A stretch of 6,094 nucleotides of DNA from CAYLLT01 sp964591605 (GTDB taxonomy: Bacteria; Planctomycetota; Phycisphaerae; UBA1845; PWPN01), in contig CAZQEN010000417.1 of assembly GCA_964591605.1 (NCBI GenBank), positions 1-6,094 on the forward strand, given 5' to 3'. A program made the translations under genes and the position numbers. Positions within the stretch are counted from its first letter, which is position 1, and each line of letters opens with the position of its first letter. Of the stretch, positions 1 to 5,849 are shown piece by piece. The notes beneath the pieces are model-generated. The model searched no databases and was not told the DNA's origin. It saw only the letters and a list, made by a program, of their open reading frames with translations.

Positions 1-69
1 GTGAGAAGGTGAGAAAGTGAGAAAGTGAGAACGGGGGAAGGGGAGACCGTGAGACGGGGAGAAGGGAGA
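1..69. repeat. Octamer tandem repeat block A (GTGAGAAn)
   Basis: The block reads as consecutive 8-bp units: GTGAGAAG, GTGAGAAA, GTGAGAAA, GTGAGAAC, then degenerate GGGGGAAG, GGGAGACC, GTGAGACG and GGGAGAAG before the phase is lost. It begins at the first base of the window, so it may extend further left. The plus strand is almost pure purine plus T. There is no open reading frame of interest and no protein signal. The pattern suggests replication slippage followed by decay. It is repeated, in the same unit order, at 193-264. Confidence 0.85.
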
Positions 70-70
70 C

Positions 71-109
71 GGTGTGGTCTCGGGGGGAATCGGGTTTGAT
101 TTGCGCTGG
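71..109. repeat. 39-bp direct repeat, copy 1
   Basis: This unit starts GGTGTGGTCTCGGGGGG and ends TTTGCGCTGG. It matches 281-319 at 38 of 39 positions; the one difference is T at 96 against C at 306. Each copy immediately follows an octamer block, so block plus unit was duplicated together. The flanks diverge directly after the match. The function is unknown. Confidence 0.85.
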
Positions 110-128
110 GGCAGGGGGTGGGAGGGGG
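108..128 (+). other. G-quadruplex motif 1
   Basis: Four G-runs occur at 108-111, 114-118, 120-122 and 124-128, separated by loops of only 2, 1 and 1 nt. This satisfies the canonical rule of four runs of three or more G with loops of 1-7. Short loops are the kind expected to give stable parallel quadruplexes; whether it folds in the cell is inference. It lies in non-coding DNA between the two octamer blocks. Confidence 0.7.
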
Positions 129-138
129 CTGGTATGTC

Positions 139-158
139 GGGTGGGGTGATCGGGCGGG
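139..158 (+). other. G-quadruplex motif 2
   Basis: G-runs at 139-141, 143-146, 152-154 and 156-158 are separated by loops of 1, 5 and 1 nt. It lies 10 bp after the first motif on the same strand, so the two could form a tandem pair. The segment is non-coding. Confidence 0.6.
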
Positions 159-160
159 CG

Positions 161-280
161 GTGAAAGAGAAAGAAAGTGAGAAGGTGAGAAGGTGAGAAG
201 GTGAGAAAGTGAGAAAGTGAGAACGGGGGAAGGGGAGACCGTGAGACCGGGAGAAGGGGAGACGGTGAGAAGGAGGAAAC
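161..280. repeat. Octamer tandem repeat block B (GTGAGAAn)
   Basis: Fifteen consecutive 8-bp units can be read in phase from 161. The best are three copies of GTGAGAAG (177-200), two of GTGAGAAA (201-216) and GTGAGAAC (217-224). More degenerate units follow, such as GGGGGAAG, GGGAGACC and GTGAGACC, ending with GAGGAAAC at 273-280. Units from 193 onward repeat block A in the same order, with two extra units near the end. There are no spacers between units, so this is not a CRISPR array, and no coding signal. Confidence 0.85.
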
Positions 281-319
281 GGTGTGGTCTCGGGGGGAAT
301 CGGGTTCGATTTGCGCTGG
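281..319. repeat. 39-bp direct repeat, copy 2
   Basis: This is the second copy of the unit at 71-109 (38 of 39 identical), directly after octamer block B. The offset between copies is 192 bp at the start of the octamer blocks and 210 bp here, because block B gained units after the duplication. Confidence 0.85.
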
Positions 320-385
320 CGTGAGGTGGCGGGCATGGGCGCTGCGTTCTCGCTGCGGGGCGTCTCCCCTTCAGTATGTGAACAC

Positions 386-400
386 GGCGGATGCTCCGCC
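386..400 (-). terminator. Possible terminator hairpin after the phosphoesterase gene
   Basis: GGCGGA at 386-391 pairs perfectly with TCCGCC at 395-400 around a 3-nt loop. It lies 7 bp beyond the minus-strand stop codon at 408-410, a typical terminator position. On the minus strand it is not followed by a real U-tract, so it is at best a weak intrinsic terminator; the stem could also simply be a GC-rich palindrome. Confidence 0.3.
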
Positions 401-407
401 AAGGGGG

Positions 408-1307
408 TTAGAGGTCGAGGAGCTGGCAGGTTTTTTCGAGGTAGGTGCAGCCGATGTTGATGCAGTGGAGGTGGTGTTTGCGGCATTGGAGGGGGAAGTG
501 GGTGTGGCCGCAGTAGACGTGCGAGATGGCGGAGTGGCGGAGGAGGGCTTCGCCGATGCGGGCGCTGCCCATGTAGGGGGCGGTGAAGTTCCACTTGGGC
601 TCAGGGCGGCGGCCGGGCGGGGGCGGGTTGCCGGAAAGGACGGGGACGAGCTCGCGGAAGGGGACGTGATGGAGGCCGACGACCACGCGGCGGCAGCGGC
701 GGGAGGCCCAGTCGAGGTGCGATTCGAGGCGCTGGATCAGGCGCTGGCAGAAGAGTTCGTCGGAGATGGGCAGGCGCACGTGCTCGCCGTCCATCCAGCG
801 GGTGCCCATGTCCCAGGCCCAGTCGGGCACGTCGGAGCGGTTGGCCAGCAGGTCGTCATAACCGCCGAGGCGCTCGGCCGCACCGGGCGCGATCTTGGCG
901 TGATAGAAGCGCAGCGGGATGCGGGGCTCGGGGGGCAGGAAGGTGTAGTCGTACCAGCCCATGGAGCCGACGAGGCCGACGCCGTCGATCTCGGCCGGCT
1001 CGCAGTCGAGCGGATGGAAACCGGCGTCGCGGCACGCCTGCGGGAGCGAGGTCTCGAAGCGTTCGAGAGAGCATTCGCCGGGCTCGGTCCAGATGTCGTG
1101 ATTGCCGGCGACGAAGAACCGGGCGCCGCGGAAGCGGTCGAAAAGATGGAGGCACTCACTTACAATGCCGATCTCGCGTCCGGCGACATCGCCGAGGACC
1201 AGGAGGGCGTCGGCGTGCAGGGCGCAGATCTCTTCGGCCAGCCGTCGGGTGGGTTCCTGGCTGCGGGCGATGTCGTAGTGCAGATCGGCGGTGACGACGA
1301 GTTTCAC
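408..1307 (-). CDS. Calcineurin-like metallophosphoesterase
   Basis: A 299-aa soluble protein with the metallophosphoesterase motifs in order: DLH (D8, H10), GDVAGR (D40, R44), GNHD (N69, H70, D71), the HH pair in VVVGLHHVPF (H213, H214) and GHTH (H268, H270). These are the residues that bind the two metals and the phosphate in this superfamily, so hydrolysis of a phosphomonoester or phosphodiester is well supported. The substrate cannot be told. Between GNHD and HH is a roughly 140-residue stretch with SMGWYDYTF (about 115-123) and several tryptophans, which probably shapes the pocket. There is no signal peptide or membrane segment, so it is likely cytoplasmic. The start is GTG at 1307, chosen because the protein begins directly with the first strand (MKLVVTADLH) and a GGGGAG ribosome site lies 7 nt upstream. 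It is transcribed away from the ABC genes. A nuclease-type or cyclic-nucleotide-type member is possible. Confidence 0.93.
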   Translation of the reverse strand: MKLVVTADLHYDIARSQEPTRRLAEEICALHADALLVLGDVAGREIGIVSECLHLFDRFRGARFFVAGNHDIWTEPGECSLERFETSLPQACRDAGFHPLDCEPAEIDGVGLVGSMGWYDYTFLPPEPRIPLRFYHAKIAPGAAERLGGYDDLLANRSDVPDWAWDMGTRWMDGEHVRLPISDELFCQRLIQRLESHLDWASRRCRRVVVGLHHVPFRELVPVLSGNPPPPGRRPEPKWNFTAPYMGSARIGEALLRHSAISHVYCGHTHFPLQCRKHHLHCINIGCTYLEKTCQLLDL

Positions 1308-1314
1308 GCGAATG

Positions 1315-1320
1315 CTCCCC
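1315..1320 (-). promoter_or_regulatory. Ribosome binding site for the phosphoesterase
   Basis: On the minus strand this reads GGGGAG, 7 nt before the GTG start codon at 1307. It decides in favour of the non-ATG start. No convincing -35/-10 pair was found upstream. Confidence 0.65.
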
Positions 1321-1495
1321 GCGGCAGTTTACGCTGAGGCGGCGGGTTTTTCATCGGTTCGGCCTTCGACGGATTCGGTGAGACGGCGTGAAACTCTGGA
1401 TAGTCTCCGGGGTGTCTGGAGATCTGTGCGGCGCGGTTGTCTGACTGAGGGTGGTTTTGGGGTGTGGGGAGGTTTGCGGATTCCCATCATCGTGA

Positions 1496-1524
1496 GCCCA
1501 TCCTTCACTGCGCGAAGGGTGGGC
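1496..1524. repeat. REP-like palindromic element
   Basis: GCCCATCCTTC (1496-1506) pairs with GAAGGGTGGGC (1514-1524): 11 bp including one G-T wobble, around a 7-nt loop. There is no T-tract, so it is not a standard terminator, and it lies upstream of both flanking genes. The right arm also begins a second near-palindrome, GGGTGG/CCACCC (1517-1529). The form resembles dispersed palindromic repeats; copy number elsewhere cannot be seen here. Confidence 0.6.
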
Positions 1525-1571
1525 CACCCGGCCGTTGATGCATGAGTGTGCGTTCCAGAGCGGACACTACT

Positions 1572-1602
1572 GATTTGAGATCTGAGATTTGAGATTTGAG
1601 AA
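1572..1602. repeat. GAGATTT heptamer repeat, upstream copy
   Basis: Tandem 7-bp units are read as GATTTGAGATCTGAGATTT followed by GAGATTTGAGAA; one unit carries a C for T. A similar block in the same orientation lies at 5463-5492, beyond the end of the ABC operon. From memory such blocks are dispersed between genes in planctomycete genomes. It lies about 70 bp before the ATPase start. Confidence 0.75.
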
Positions 1603-1670
1603 GGCGCGAGCGTGGGGCATGGACGCGGGGAGACACTGCTGACGCACGGTTGGAGACCCGTCATCGCTTG

Positions 1671-2408
1671 ATGAGCGTACTGGAGATTGACAATCTGGCG
1701 AAGACGTTCTACCTCGGCGACGAGGTGATTCATGCGCTGCGCGGGGTGTCGCTGAGCATTGATGCGGGGCAGCTTGTGGCGATCATGGGGGCGAGCGGAT
1801 CGGGCAAGAGCACGCTGCTGCACCTGGCGGGGGGGCTCGACGTGCCGGACTGCGGCACGGTGCGGGTGGAGGGTCAGGACATCACGCGGCTGTCCGATCG
1901 GCAGCGGACGCTGTTTCGGCGGCGGCGCATGGGGATCATCTTCCAGGCGTACAACCTGCTGCCGACGCTGACGGCGGCGGAGAACATTGCGGTACCGCTG
2001 CTGGTGGACGGTCTGGGCATGCGGGACATCGAGAAGCGGGTGGGGGAGATCGCGCGGCTGGTTCACCTGGAGCACCGGATGAACCATCGCCCGCAGGCGA
2101 TGTCGGGCGGGGAGCAGCAGCGGGTGGCCATCGCCCGCGCGCTGCTGAACGATCCGGCGCTGATTCTGGCGGACGAGCCGACGGGGAACCTGGATTCGAT
2201 TCACGCAATCGAGATCTGGCAGCTCCTGGCCCGGCTCGCGCATGAGCTGGGCAAGACGGTGCTGATGGTGACGCACGAGTCGGCCGCAGCCTCGTATGCC
2301 GACCTGACGTACGTGCTCAAGGACGGGCAGATCGTCGGCACGATTGAGAAAGTGGAGCCCGGCAATGCGGCACTGGTCGCAAATCGGTATACGCAACTGG
2401 CGGGTTAA
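1671..2408 (+). CDS. ABC transporter ATP-binding protein (LolD/YbbA/MacB class)
   Basis: A 245-aa cytoplasmic ATPase that would power the permease encoded directly after it. All nucleotide-binding motifs are intact: Walker A GASGSGKST (40-48), Q-loop Q92 in IIFQAYNLLP, signature SGGEQQ (145-150), Walker B LILADEP (164-170, with catalytic E169), D-loop GNLD (172-175) and switch H202 in VTHE. The IIFQAYNLLPTLTAAENI and SGGEQQRVAIARAL wording is typical of the export/mechanotransmission class that partners FtsX-type permeases (LolCDE, MacB, YbbAP). It is about a dozen residues longer than LolD because its tail overlaps the permease start. ATG 1671 was chosen because MSVLEIDNLAKTF matches the usual family N-terminus; the only Shine-Dalgarno-like GGAG (1652-1655) is 15 nt away, so initiation may be weak. 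The in-frame TTG at 1596 would add 25 unconserved residues. Substrate unknown. Confidence 0.95.
   Translation: MSVLEIDNLAKTFYLGDEVIHALRGVSLSIDAGQLVAIMGASGSGKSTLLHLAGGLDVPDCGTVRVEGQDITRLSDRQRTLFRRRRMGIIFQAYNLLPTLTAAENIAVPLLVDGLGMRDIEKRVGEIARLVHLEHRMNHRPQAMSGGEQQRVAIARALLNDPALILADEPTGNLDSIHAIEIWQLLARLAHELGKTVLMVTHESAAASYADLTYVLKDGQIVGTIEKVEPGNAALVANRYTQLAG
2354..2357 (+). promoter_or_regulatory. Ribosome binding site for the permease
   Basis: GGAG lies 7 nt before the ATG at 2365, inside the ATPase coding sequence. It decides for ATG 2365 over the upstream in-frame TTG at 2344, and its placement fits translational coupling with the ATPase. Confidence 0.6.
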
Positions 2409-5394
2409 ACCGGGTCGCACGGCGGGCGGGCTGGCCGCCATCGCGCTGGGCGTGGGGGTGGTGATCTGGGTGACGTGCGCCTATGAGTCGGTGCGCCTGG
2501 CCCTGCAGGATCAGGTGTGGCTCTGGACGGGGCGCAGCCATCTGTCGGTTGAGTCGGTGTCGGGGCCGGAGGGGACGATCAACCAGAGTCTGAGCCAGCC
2601 GATTGCCCGCCTGGGGAACGTGCAACACGTCACATCGCAGCTTCGCTACCGCGCGCTGGCTCAGCGGGTGGACCCCGCGCAGCCGGCGACGAAGGAAACC
2701 GAGAAAGAAGCCGCGTATGAGGTGTCGGCGATCGGCATCGATCCGGGCAGCGAGCCCTTCTTTCGTCAATACGATGCCTCTCGAGTAACAGGACGAACGA
2801 TCAGGCCGGGGGAGACAGGGGCGGCCATGATCGAGCACGGGCTGGCCGCCAACCTGGGGCTGAAAGCGGGCGATACGATTTATCTGGTCCAGAAGACGCC
2901 CGACATTCTGACGCCCGGGCAGCGGCGCTCGCTGGGCCTGAGGATCGTGGGCCTGCTCGAGCACCGGCGGGTTGCCAAGCAGCAGCTTCCGGTGGTGGTG
3001 GCGCCGCTGGATCAGGTGCAGCAGCTCGCGGGCTACGACCAGGAGCCGCGGAAGGTCTCGAAAATCGACATCATCCTTGCGAAGGCCGAGCGGGCGGATC
3101 TGCAGTCGGCGGAACGTCAGATCCGGCTGCTCGTCGGGCCGTACGGGGGCGGGGTGCGCTCGGCGGAGGCGAAAATCAACCAGGTGCGGGCCGCGGAACA
3201 GCAGACCAGCTTCGTGCTCCTGCTCATTTCGACGGTGGCGCTGTTCACGGCGTTCTTTGTGATCCTCTCGACGCTGAGCATGGGGATGGTGGAGCGGATC
3301 GGGCAGCTCGGCACGCTGCGGTGCCTGGGGACGACGCGGCTGCAGCTCGCGGCGATCGTTCTGGCGGAAGCAGCGCCGCTGGGGATCACGGGGATTCTGC
3401 TGGGCGTTCCGGTTGGATTCGCCCTGGCCAAGCTGAGCGTGATCCTGGTGCCGCAGTACATCGGGCAGTTTGCGGTCAGCCCGACGGGAGTGATGGTGGC
3501 CCTGATCGGCGGCGCGGTGACGACGCTGATCGGCACGGTTCTGCCGATGCTGCAGGCGATGCGCGTCTCGCCGCTGTCGGCGTCGCGTCCGCAGGCGCGA
3601 GCGCCGCGGGCGGTGCTGGACTGGGTGACCGGGGTCATCGGCGCGGCGATGATCATCGCTCATTCGTGGATGGTGCGCACGACGGTTCCGACGGCGTGGT
3701 TCGAGCAGGTGTGGGGTTCGATCCGGGCGATCAGCGTGGTGGTGCTGCTGTACTGCGGGTATGCGCTGGTCACGCCGCTGCTCGTGCGGCTCGTGGGGCA
3801 TCTGGCGGTGTATGTGGCGGCGGGGGTGCTGGGGGTCCGGCATCGGCTGCTGAGCGACCAGGTGGGGCGGGCGACGTGGCGGTCGGCGGCGATCTGCTGC
3901 GGGTTGATGGTGGGGCTTTCGCTGATCGTGTCGCTGGTCGTGCACAGCAAGTCGCTGGCGGCGGGGTGGGATTTTCCGAAGGATTTCTGCGAGGCGTTCG
4001 TTCATGTGGCGCCGCCGGTGCCGCGCCAGGATGCCGACCGGGCGCGCCGGGTGCCGGGTGCGGGCAAGAGCGCGATCGTCAACGTGAGTACGCAGATCGA
4101 CATCTACGGGCGGGGTTTCTTCCGATTCCCCTTCTCGCGATTCATTTCCGGCTCGCCGGAGGAGTTCTTCAACATCGCCAAGCTCGAGTTCCTGCAGGGG
4201 ACAAAGGACGAGGCGGTCGAGAAGCTCAAGCGGGGCGGGTGCATCCTGGTGACGCCCGAGTTCACCCGGTCGCAGGGGCTGGGCTACGGCGACAAGGTTC
4301 GGATTGCGGCGTCGAACGATTCGACGCGGGCGTTCAACTTCGAGATCGTCGGCGTGGTGACCTCGCCGGCGCTGGACATCGCGGCGAATTACTTCAACGC
4401 CGGAGGGATGCTCGCGTCGCAGTCGGCGTATGTCGTGCTCGGCACGCAGGCGGACCTGGTGCGGTATCTGCGCGCGCCGGACGCGATCAGCATGTTCCTG
4501 CTGGATTTCGACCTGCCGGAGACGCCTCCTCCGCCGGAGTTCCGGCAGGATGAGGGGCCGTGGGACATCTGGCAGGCCGCGCCGTTCGCGCGGCGGCTGG
4601 AGTCGTGGGCGGGGCAGCTGCCGGAGCGGGCCGGGGAGATCGCGACGATCCGACGGCAACTGGCGGCGGCCCAGGCTTGGCCGTCGTCGCGTCCGGAGAG
4701 CGAGCTGCCGGTGACGGGAGGAGGAGGGAGGGGCGCCGGAGATCGACCGCCGGCGACCGCCCCATCCGAACCGACGCTGAAGTATGCGGATGTGCCGATG
4801 CTCGACCTGTTCAAGCGGGCGCTGGGGGAGAAAGTTTACCCGGACTGGGCCAAGCTCAGCCCGGCCGACCGGTGGCGGACGTATCGCGAGGAGCTTGTGC
4901 TGCGGCTGGTTCCGCGGCGGGCGGGGGCGGCCGACGATCAGCATGCGTCGGTGCGGGCGCTCAAGATCCAGATCGACCGGGATCTGGGCCGGGCGACGAT
5001 GATTTTTACGGCCATCCCGATGGTGGCGCTGATCGTGGCGGCGCTGGGGGTCGGCAATCTGATGATGGCGAACGTGAGCAACCGGACGCGTCAGCTCGCG
5101 ATGCTTCGGGCGGTGGGAGCGACCAAGTCGCAGATCACGCGGCTGATCATCGGGGAGGCGATCGTACTGGGAGCGCTGGGGAGCGTGATGGGGGTGATGC
5201 TGGGCCTGAACGCCGCGATCGGGCTCAACCACATGACCGAGGCGATCTGGGGCTTTCGTCCGAGCTGGACGATCCCGTGGACGTGGGTGACGGCCGGGAT
5301 CGGTTTTACGCTGGGGGTCTGTCTGATCGCCGGTATCATCCCGGCCCGGCATGCGGCGCGGAGCAACATCATCGACGCGCTGCAGACGACGTGA
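2365..5394 (+). CDS. FtsX-like ABC transporter permease, duplicated 10-helix form
   Basis: A 1009-aa inner-membrane protein that would pair with the preceding ATPase. Helix 1 is near residues 22-39. An extracytoplasmic MacB-PCD-like domain follows (about 40-280). The first FtsX unit has helices near 283-305, 330-358 and 373-397, with a charged loop ERIGQLGTLRCLGTT (310-324) of the kind that contacts the ATPase. Two linking helices (about 420-436, 452-475) and one near 507-526 lead to a second extracytoplasmic domain (about 530-875). The second FtsX unit follows (helices near 877-900, 928-955, 970-995) with the matching loop NRTRQLAMLRAVGATKSQ (906-922) and the ending PARHAARSNIIDAL. Both outer domains share a G-L-x-x-GD then I-V-G-x-x pattern (164-197 and 638-665), consistent with internal duplication. 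It overlaps the ATPase by 44 bp. It resembles YbbP-like permeases but is longer. Substrate unknown; lipid or lipoprotein handling is inference. Confidence 0.93.
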   Translation: MRHWSQIGIRNWRVKPGRTAGGLAAIALGVGVVIWVTCAYESVRLALQDQVWLWTGRSHLSVESVSGPEGTINQSLSQPIARLGNVQHVTSQLRYRALAQRVDPAQPATKETEKEAAYEVSAIGIDPGSEPFFRQYDASRVTGRTIRPGETGAAMIEHGLAANLGLKAGDTIYLVQKTPDILTPGQRRSLGLRIVGLLEHRRVAKQQLPVVVAPLDQVQQLAGYDQEPRKVSKIDIILAKAERADLQSAERQIRLLVGPYGGGVRSAEAKINQVRAAEQQTSFVLLLISTVALFTAFFVILSTLSMGMVERIGQLGTLRCLGTTRLQLAAIVLAEAAPLGITGILLGVPVGFALAKLSVILVPQYIGQFAVSPTGVMVALIGGAVTTLIGTVLPMLQAMRVSPLSASRPQARAPRAVLDWVTGVIGAAMIIAHSWMVRTTVPTAWFEQVWGSIRAISVVVLLYCGYALVTPLLVRLVGHLAVYVAAGVLGVRHRLLSDQVGRATWRSAAICCGLMVGLSLIVSLVVHSKSLAAGWDFPKDFCEAFVHVAPPVPRQDADRARRVPGAGKSAIVNVSTQIDIYGRGFFRFPFSRFISGSPEEFFNIAKLEFLQGTKDEAVEKLKRGGCILVTPEFTRSQGLGYGDKVRIAASNDSTRAFNFEIVGVVTSPALDIAANYFNAGGMLASQSAYVVLGTQADLVRYLRAPDAISMFLLDFDLPETPPPPEFRQDEGPWDIWQAAPFARRLESWAGQLPERAGEIATIRRQLAAAQAWPSSRPESELPVTGGGGRGAGDRPPATAPSEPTLKYADVPMLDLFKRALGEKVYPDWAKLSPADRWRTYREELVLRLVPRRAGAADDQHASVRALKIQIDRDLGRATMIFTAIPMVALIVAALGVGNLMMANVSNRTRQLAMLRAVGATKSQITRLIIGEAIVLGALGSVMGVMLGLNAAIGLNHMTEAIWGFRPSWTIPWTWVTAGIGFTLGVCLIAGIIPARHAARSNIIDALQTT

Positions 5395-5462
5395 GTTGAG
5401 CCCACTTGGCATGAGACCTCATCGTGGCGCGGAGGGGCCGGCGCGGGCCGGGTCGGCGACCG

Positions 5463-5492
5463 AATCTGAAATCTGAGATTTGAGATTTGAGA
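5463..5492. repeat. GAGATTT heptamer repeat, downstream copy
   Basis: The block reads AATCTGAAATCTGAGATTTG followed by AGATTTGAGA, that is, 7-bp units in the same orientation as the copy at 1572-1602. The core TCTGAGATTTGAGATTTGAG is shared exactly by both blocks. The two blocks bracket the two-gene ABC operon. Confidence 0.75.
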
Positions 5493-5604
5493 CGGGCCAG
5501 ACCCGGAAGATCGACCACCCATGAACGCCGATCATCGAGGACGTCACAGTGGGTGTCGGGAAAGAGTGTGTCAACACAACAAGGGGTTGCGCGTTTGTCA
5601 TGCA

Positions 5605-5627
5605 GAGATTTGAGAGTTGGGATTTGA
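5605..5627. repeat. Degenerate GAGATTT-type repeat
   Basis: AGAGATTTGAGAGTTGGGATTTGA keeps the 7-bp spacing and the GATTTGA core but with several substitutions. It is probably an older or decayed member of the same family, about 110 bp after the cleaner copy. Confidence 0.4.
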
Positions 5628-5680
5628 CCACTGAAACAGGGTTGGTCCCTCTTCGGCCTTGGTGCCTCTGCACGGGATTG

Positions 5681-5719
5681 TTCTGCGTCCCGGTGGTTCA
5701 ACAGGGCAGGAACGCAGAA
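5681..5719. repeat. Inverted repeat, 8-bp arms
   Basis: TTCTGCGT (5681-5688) is the perfect complement of ACGCAGAA (5712-5719), with a 23-nt interior. The minus strand across this stretch reads as CAGAGGCACCAAGG- and AACCACCGG-like phrases. From memory that resembles the dispersed 'accacagagacacagagg' repeats of several bacterial groups; this is a weak call. Confidence 0.4.
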
Positions 5720-5728
5720 GGATTCACC

Positions 5729-5770
5729 CGGGGCGGCACGGGCCATGAGTACATTGGGCGTGCCGCCCTG
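5729..5770. repeat. GC-rich hairpin with 10-bp perfect stem
   Basis: GGGCGGCACG (5731-5740) pairs perfectly with CGTGCCGCCC (5759-5768), and two more pairs (one wobble) extend outward. The 18-nt interior can itself partly pair (CCAT near 5743 with TGG near 5755). No T-tract follows on either strand, so it is better called a palindromic repeat than a terminator. A smaller palindrome GATGG-TG-CCATC follows at 5774-5785. Confidence 0.6.
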
Positions 5771-5849
5771 TTCGATGGTGCCATCCATTGCGCGTTTCTA
5801 CTGGTAATGAACACCAAGACAGGAGAACATTGCGCGAATGGTTAAAAGA

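Larger units (their letters stand above)
1308..1670. other. Divergent intergenic region
   Basis: About 360 bp separate the phosphoesterase start from the ATPase start, so promoters for both directions should be here, but I cannot find a sigma-70-like -35/-10 pair at acceptable spacing on either strand. What can be seen is a palindromic element at 1496-1524 and a GAGATTT repeat at 1572-1602. Open frames crossing the region have no recognisable protein features. A plus-strand TTG at 1596, in frame with the ATPase, lies inside the heptamer repeat and is not a credible start. Confidence 0.6.

Noticed and set aside
161..280. Possible CRISPR array from the regular repeats
   Set aside because: The units are 8 bp with no spacers, and no cas genes are present.
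282..1337. A 351-codon plus-strand frame opposite the phosphoesterase
   Set aside because: It is Ala/Gly/Val/Asp-rich with no motif and starts in the 39-bp repeat; the minus-strand frame carries the full set of metallophosphoesterase motifs.
1596..1670. Upstream TTG start adding 25 residues to the ATPase
   Set aside because: It begins inside the heptamer repeat, has no ribosome site, and the added residues are Arg-rich and unlike the family N-terminus.
1329..2441. A 370-codon minus-strand frame opposite the ATPase
   Set aside because: Arg/Gln/His-rich antisense shadow; part of it only translates the heptamer repeat.
4045..4075. P-loop-like GAGKS in the permease (residues 565-569)
   Set aside because: The leading glycine of GxxxxGK[ST] is replaced by Arg562, and the site lies in an extracytoplasmic domain.
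3321..5399. Two long plus-strand frames (3321-4553 and 4560-5399) inside the permease gene
   Set aside because: They are out-of-frame shadows with Gly/Ala/Arg-rich translations; the permease frame is continuous, so there is no frameshift or second gene.
2317..5412. A 1031-codon open frame on the minus strand opposite the permease
   Set aside because: The translation is Arg/His/Pro/Gln-rich with no domain motifs, as expected antisense to a GC-rich gene; the plus-strand frame has clear FtsX features.
5569..5574. Perfect TTGACA (-35) on the minus strand
   Set aside because: The sequence 17 bp downstream is CACTGT, not a -10 box, and no gene follows.
5369..5845. Frames of 98 codons (plus, 5549-5845) and 139 codons (minus, 5369-5788)
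   Set aside because: Their translations pass through the repeats and hairpins, show no family features, and have no persuasive ribosome site.
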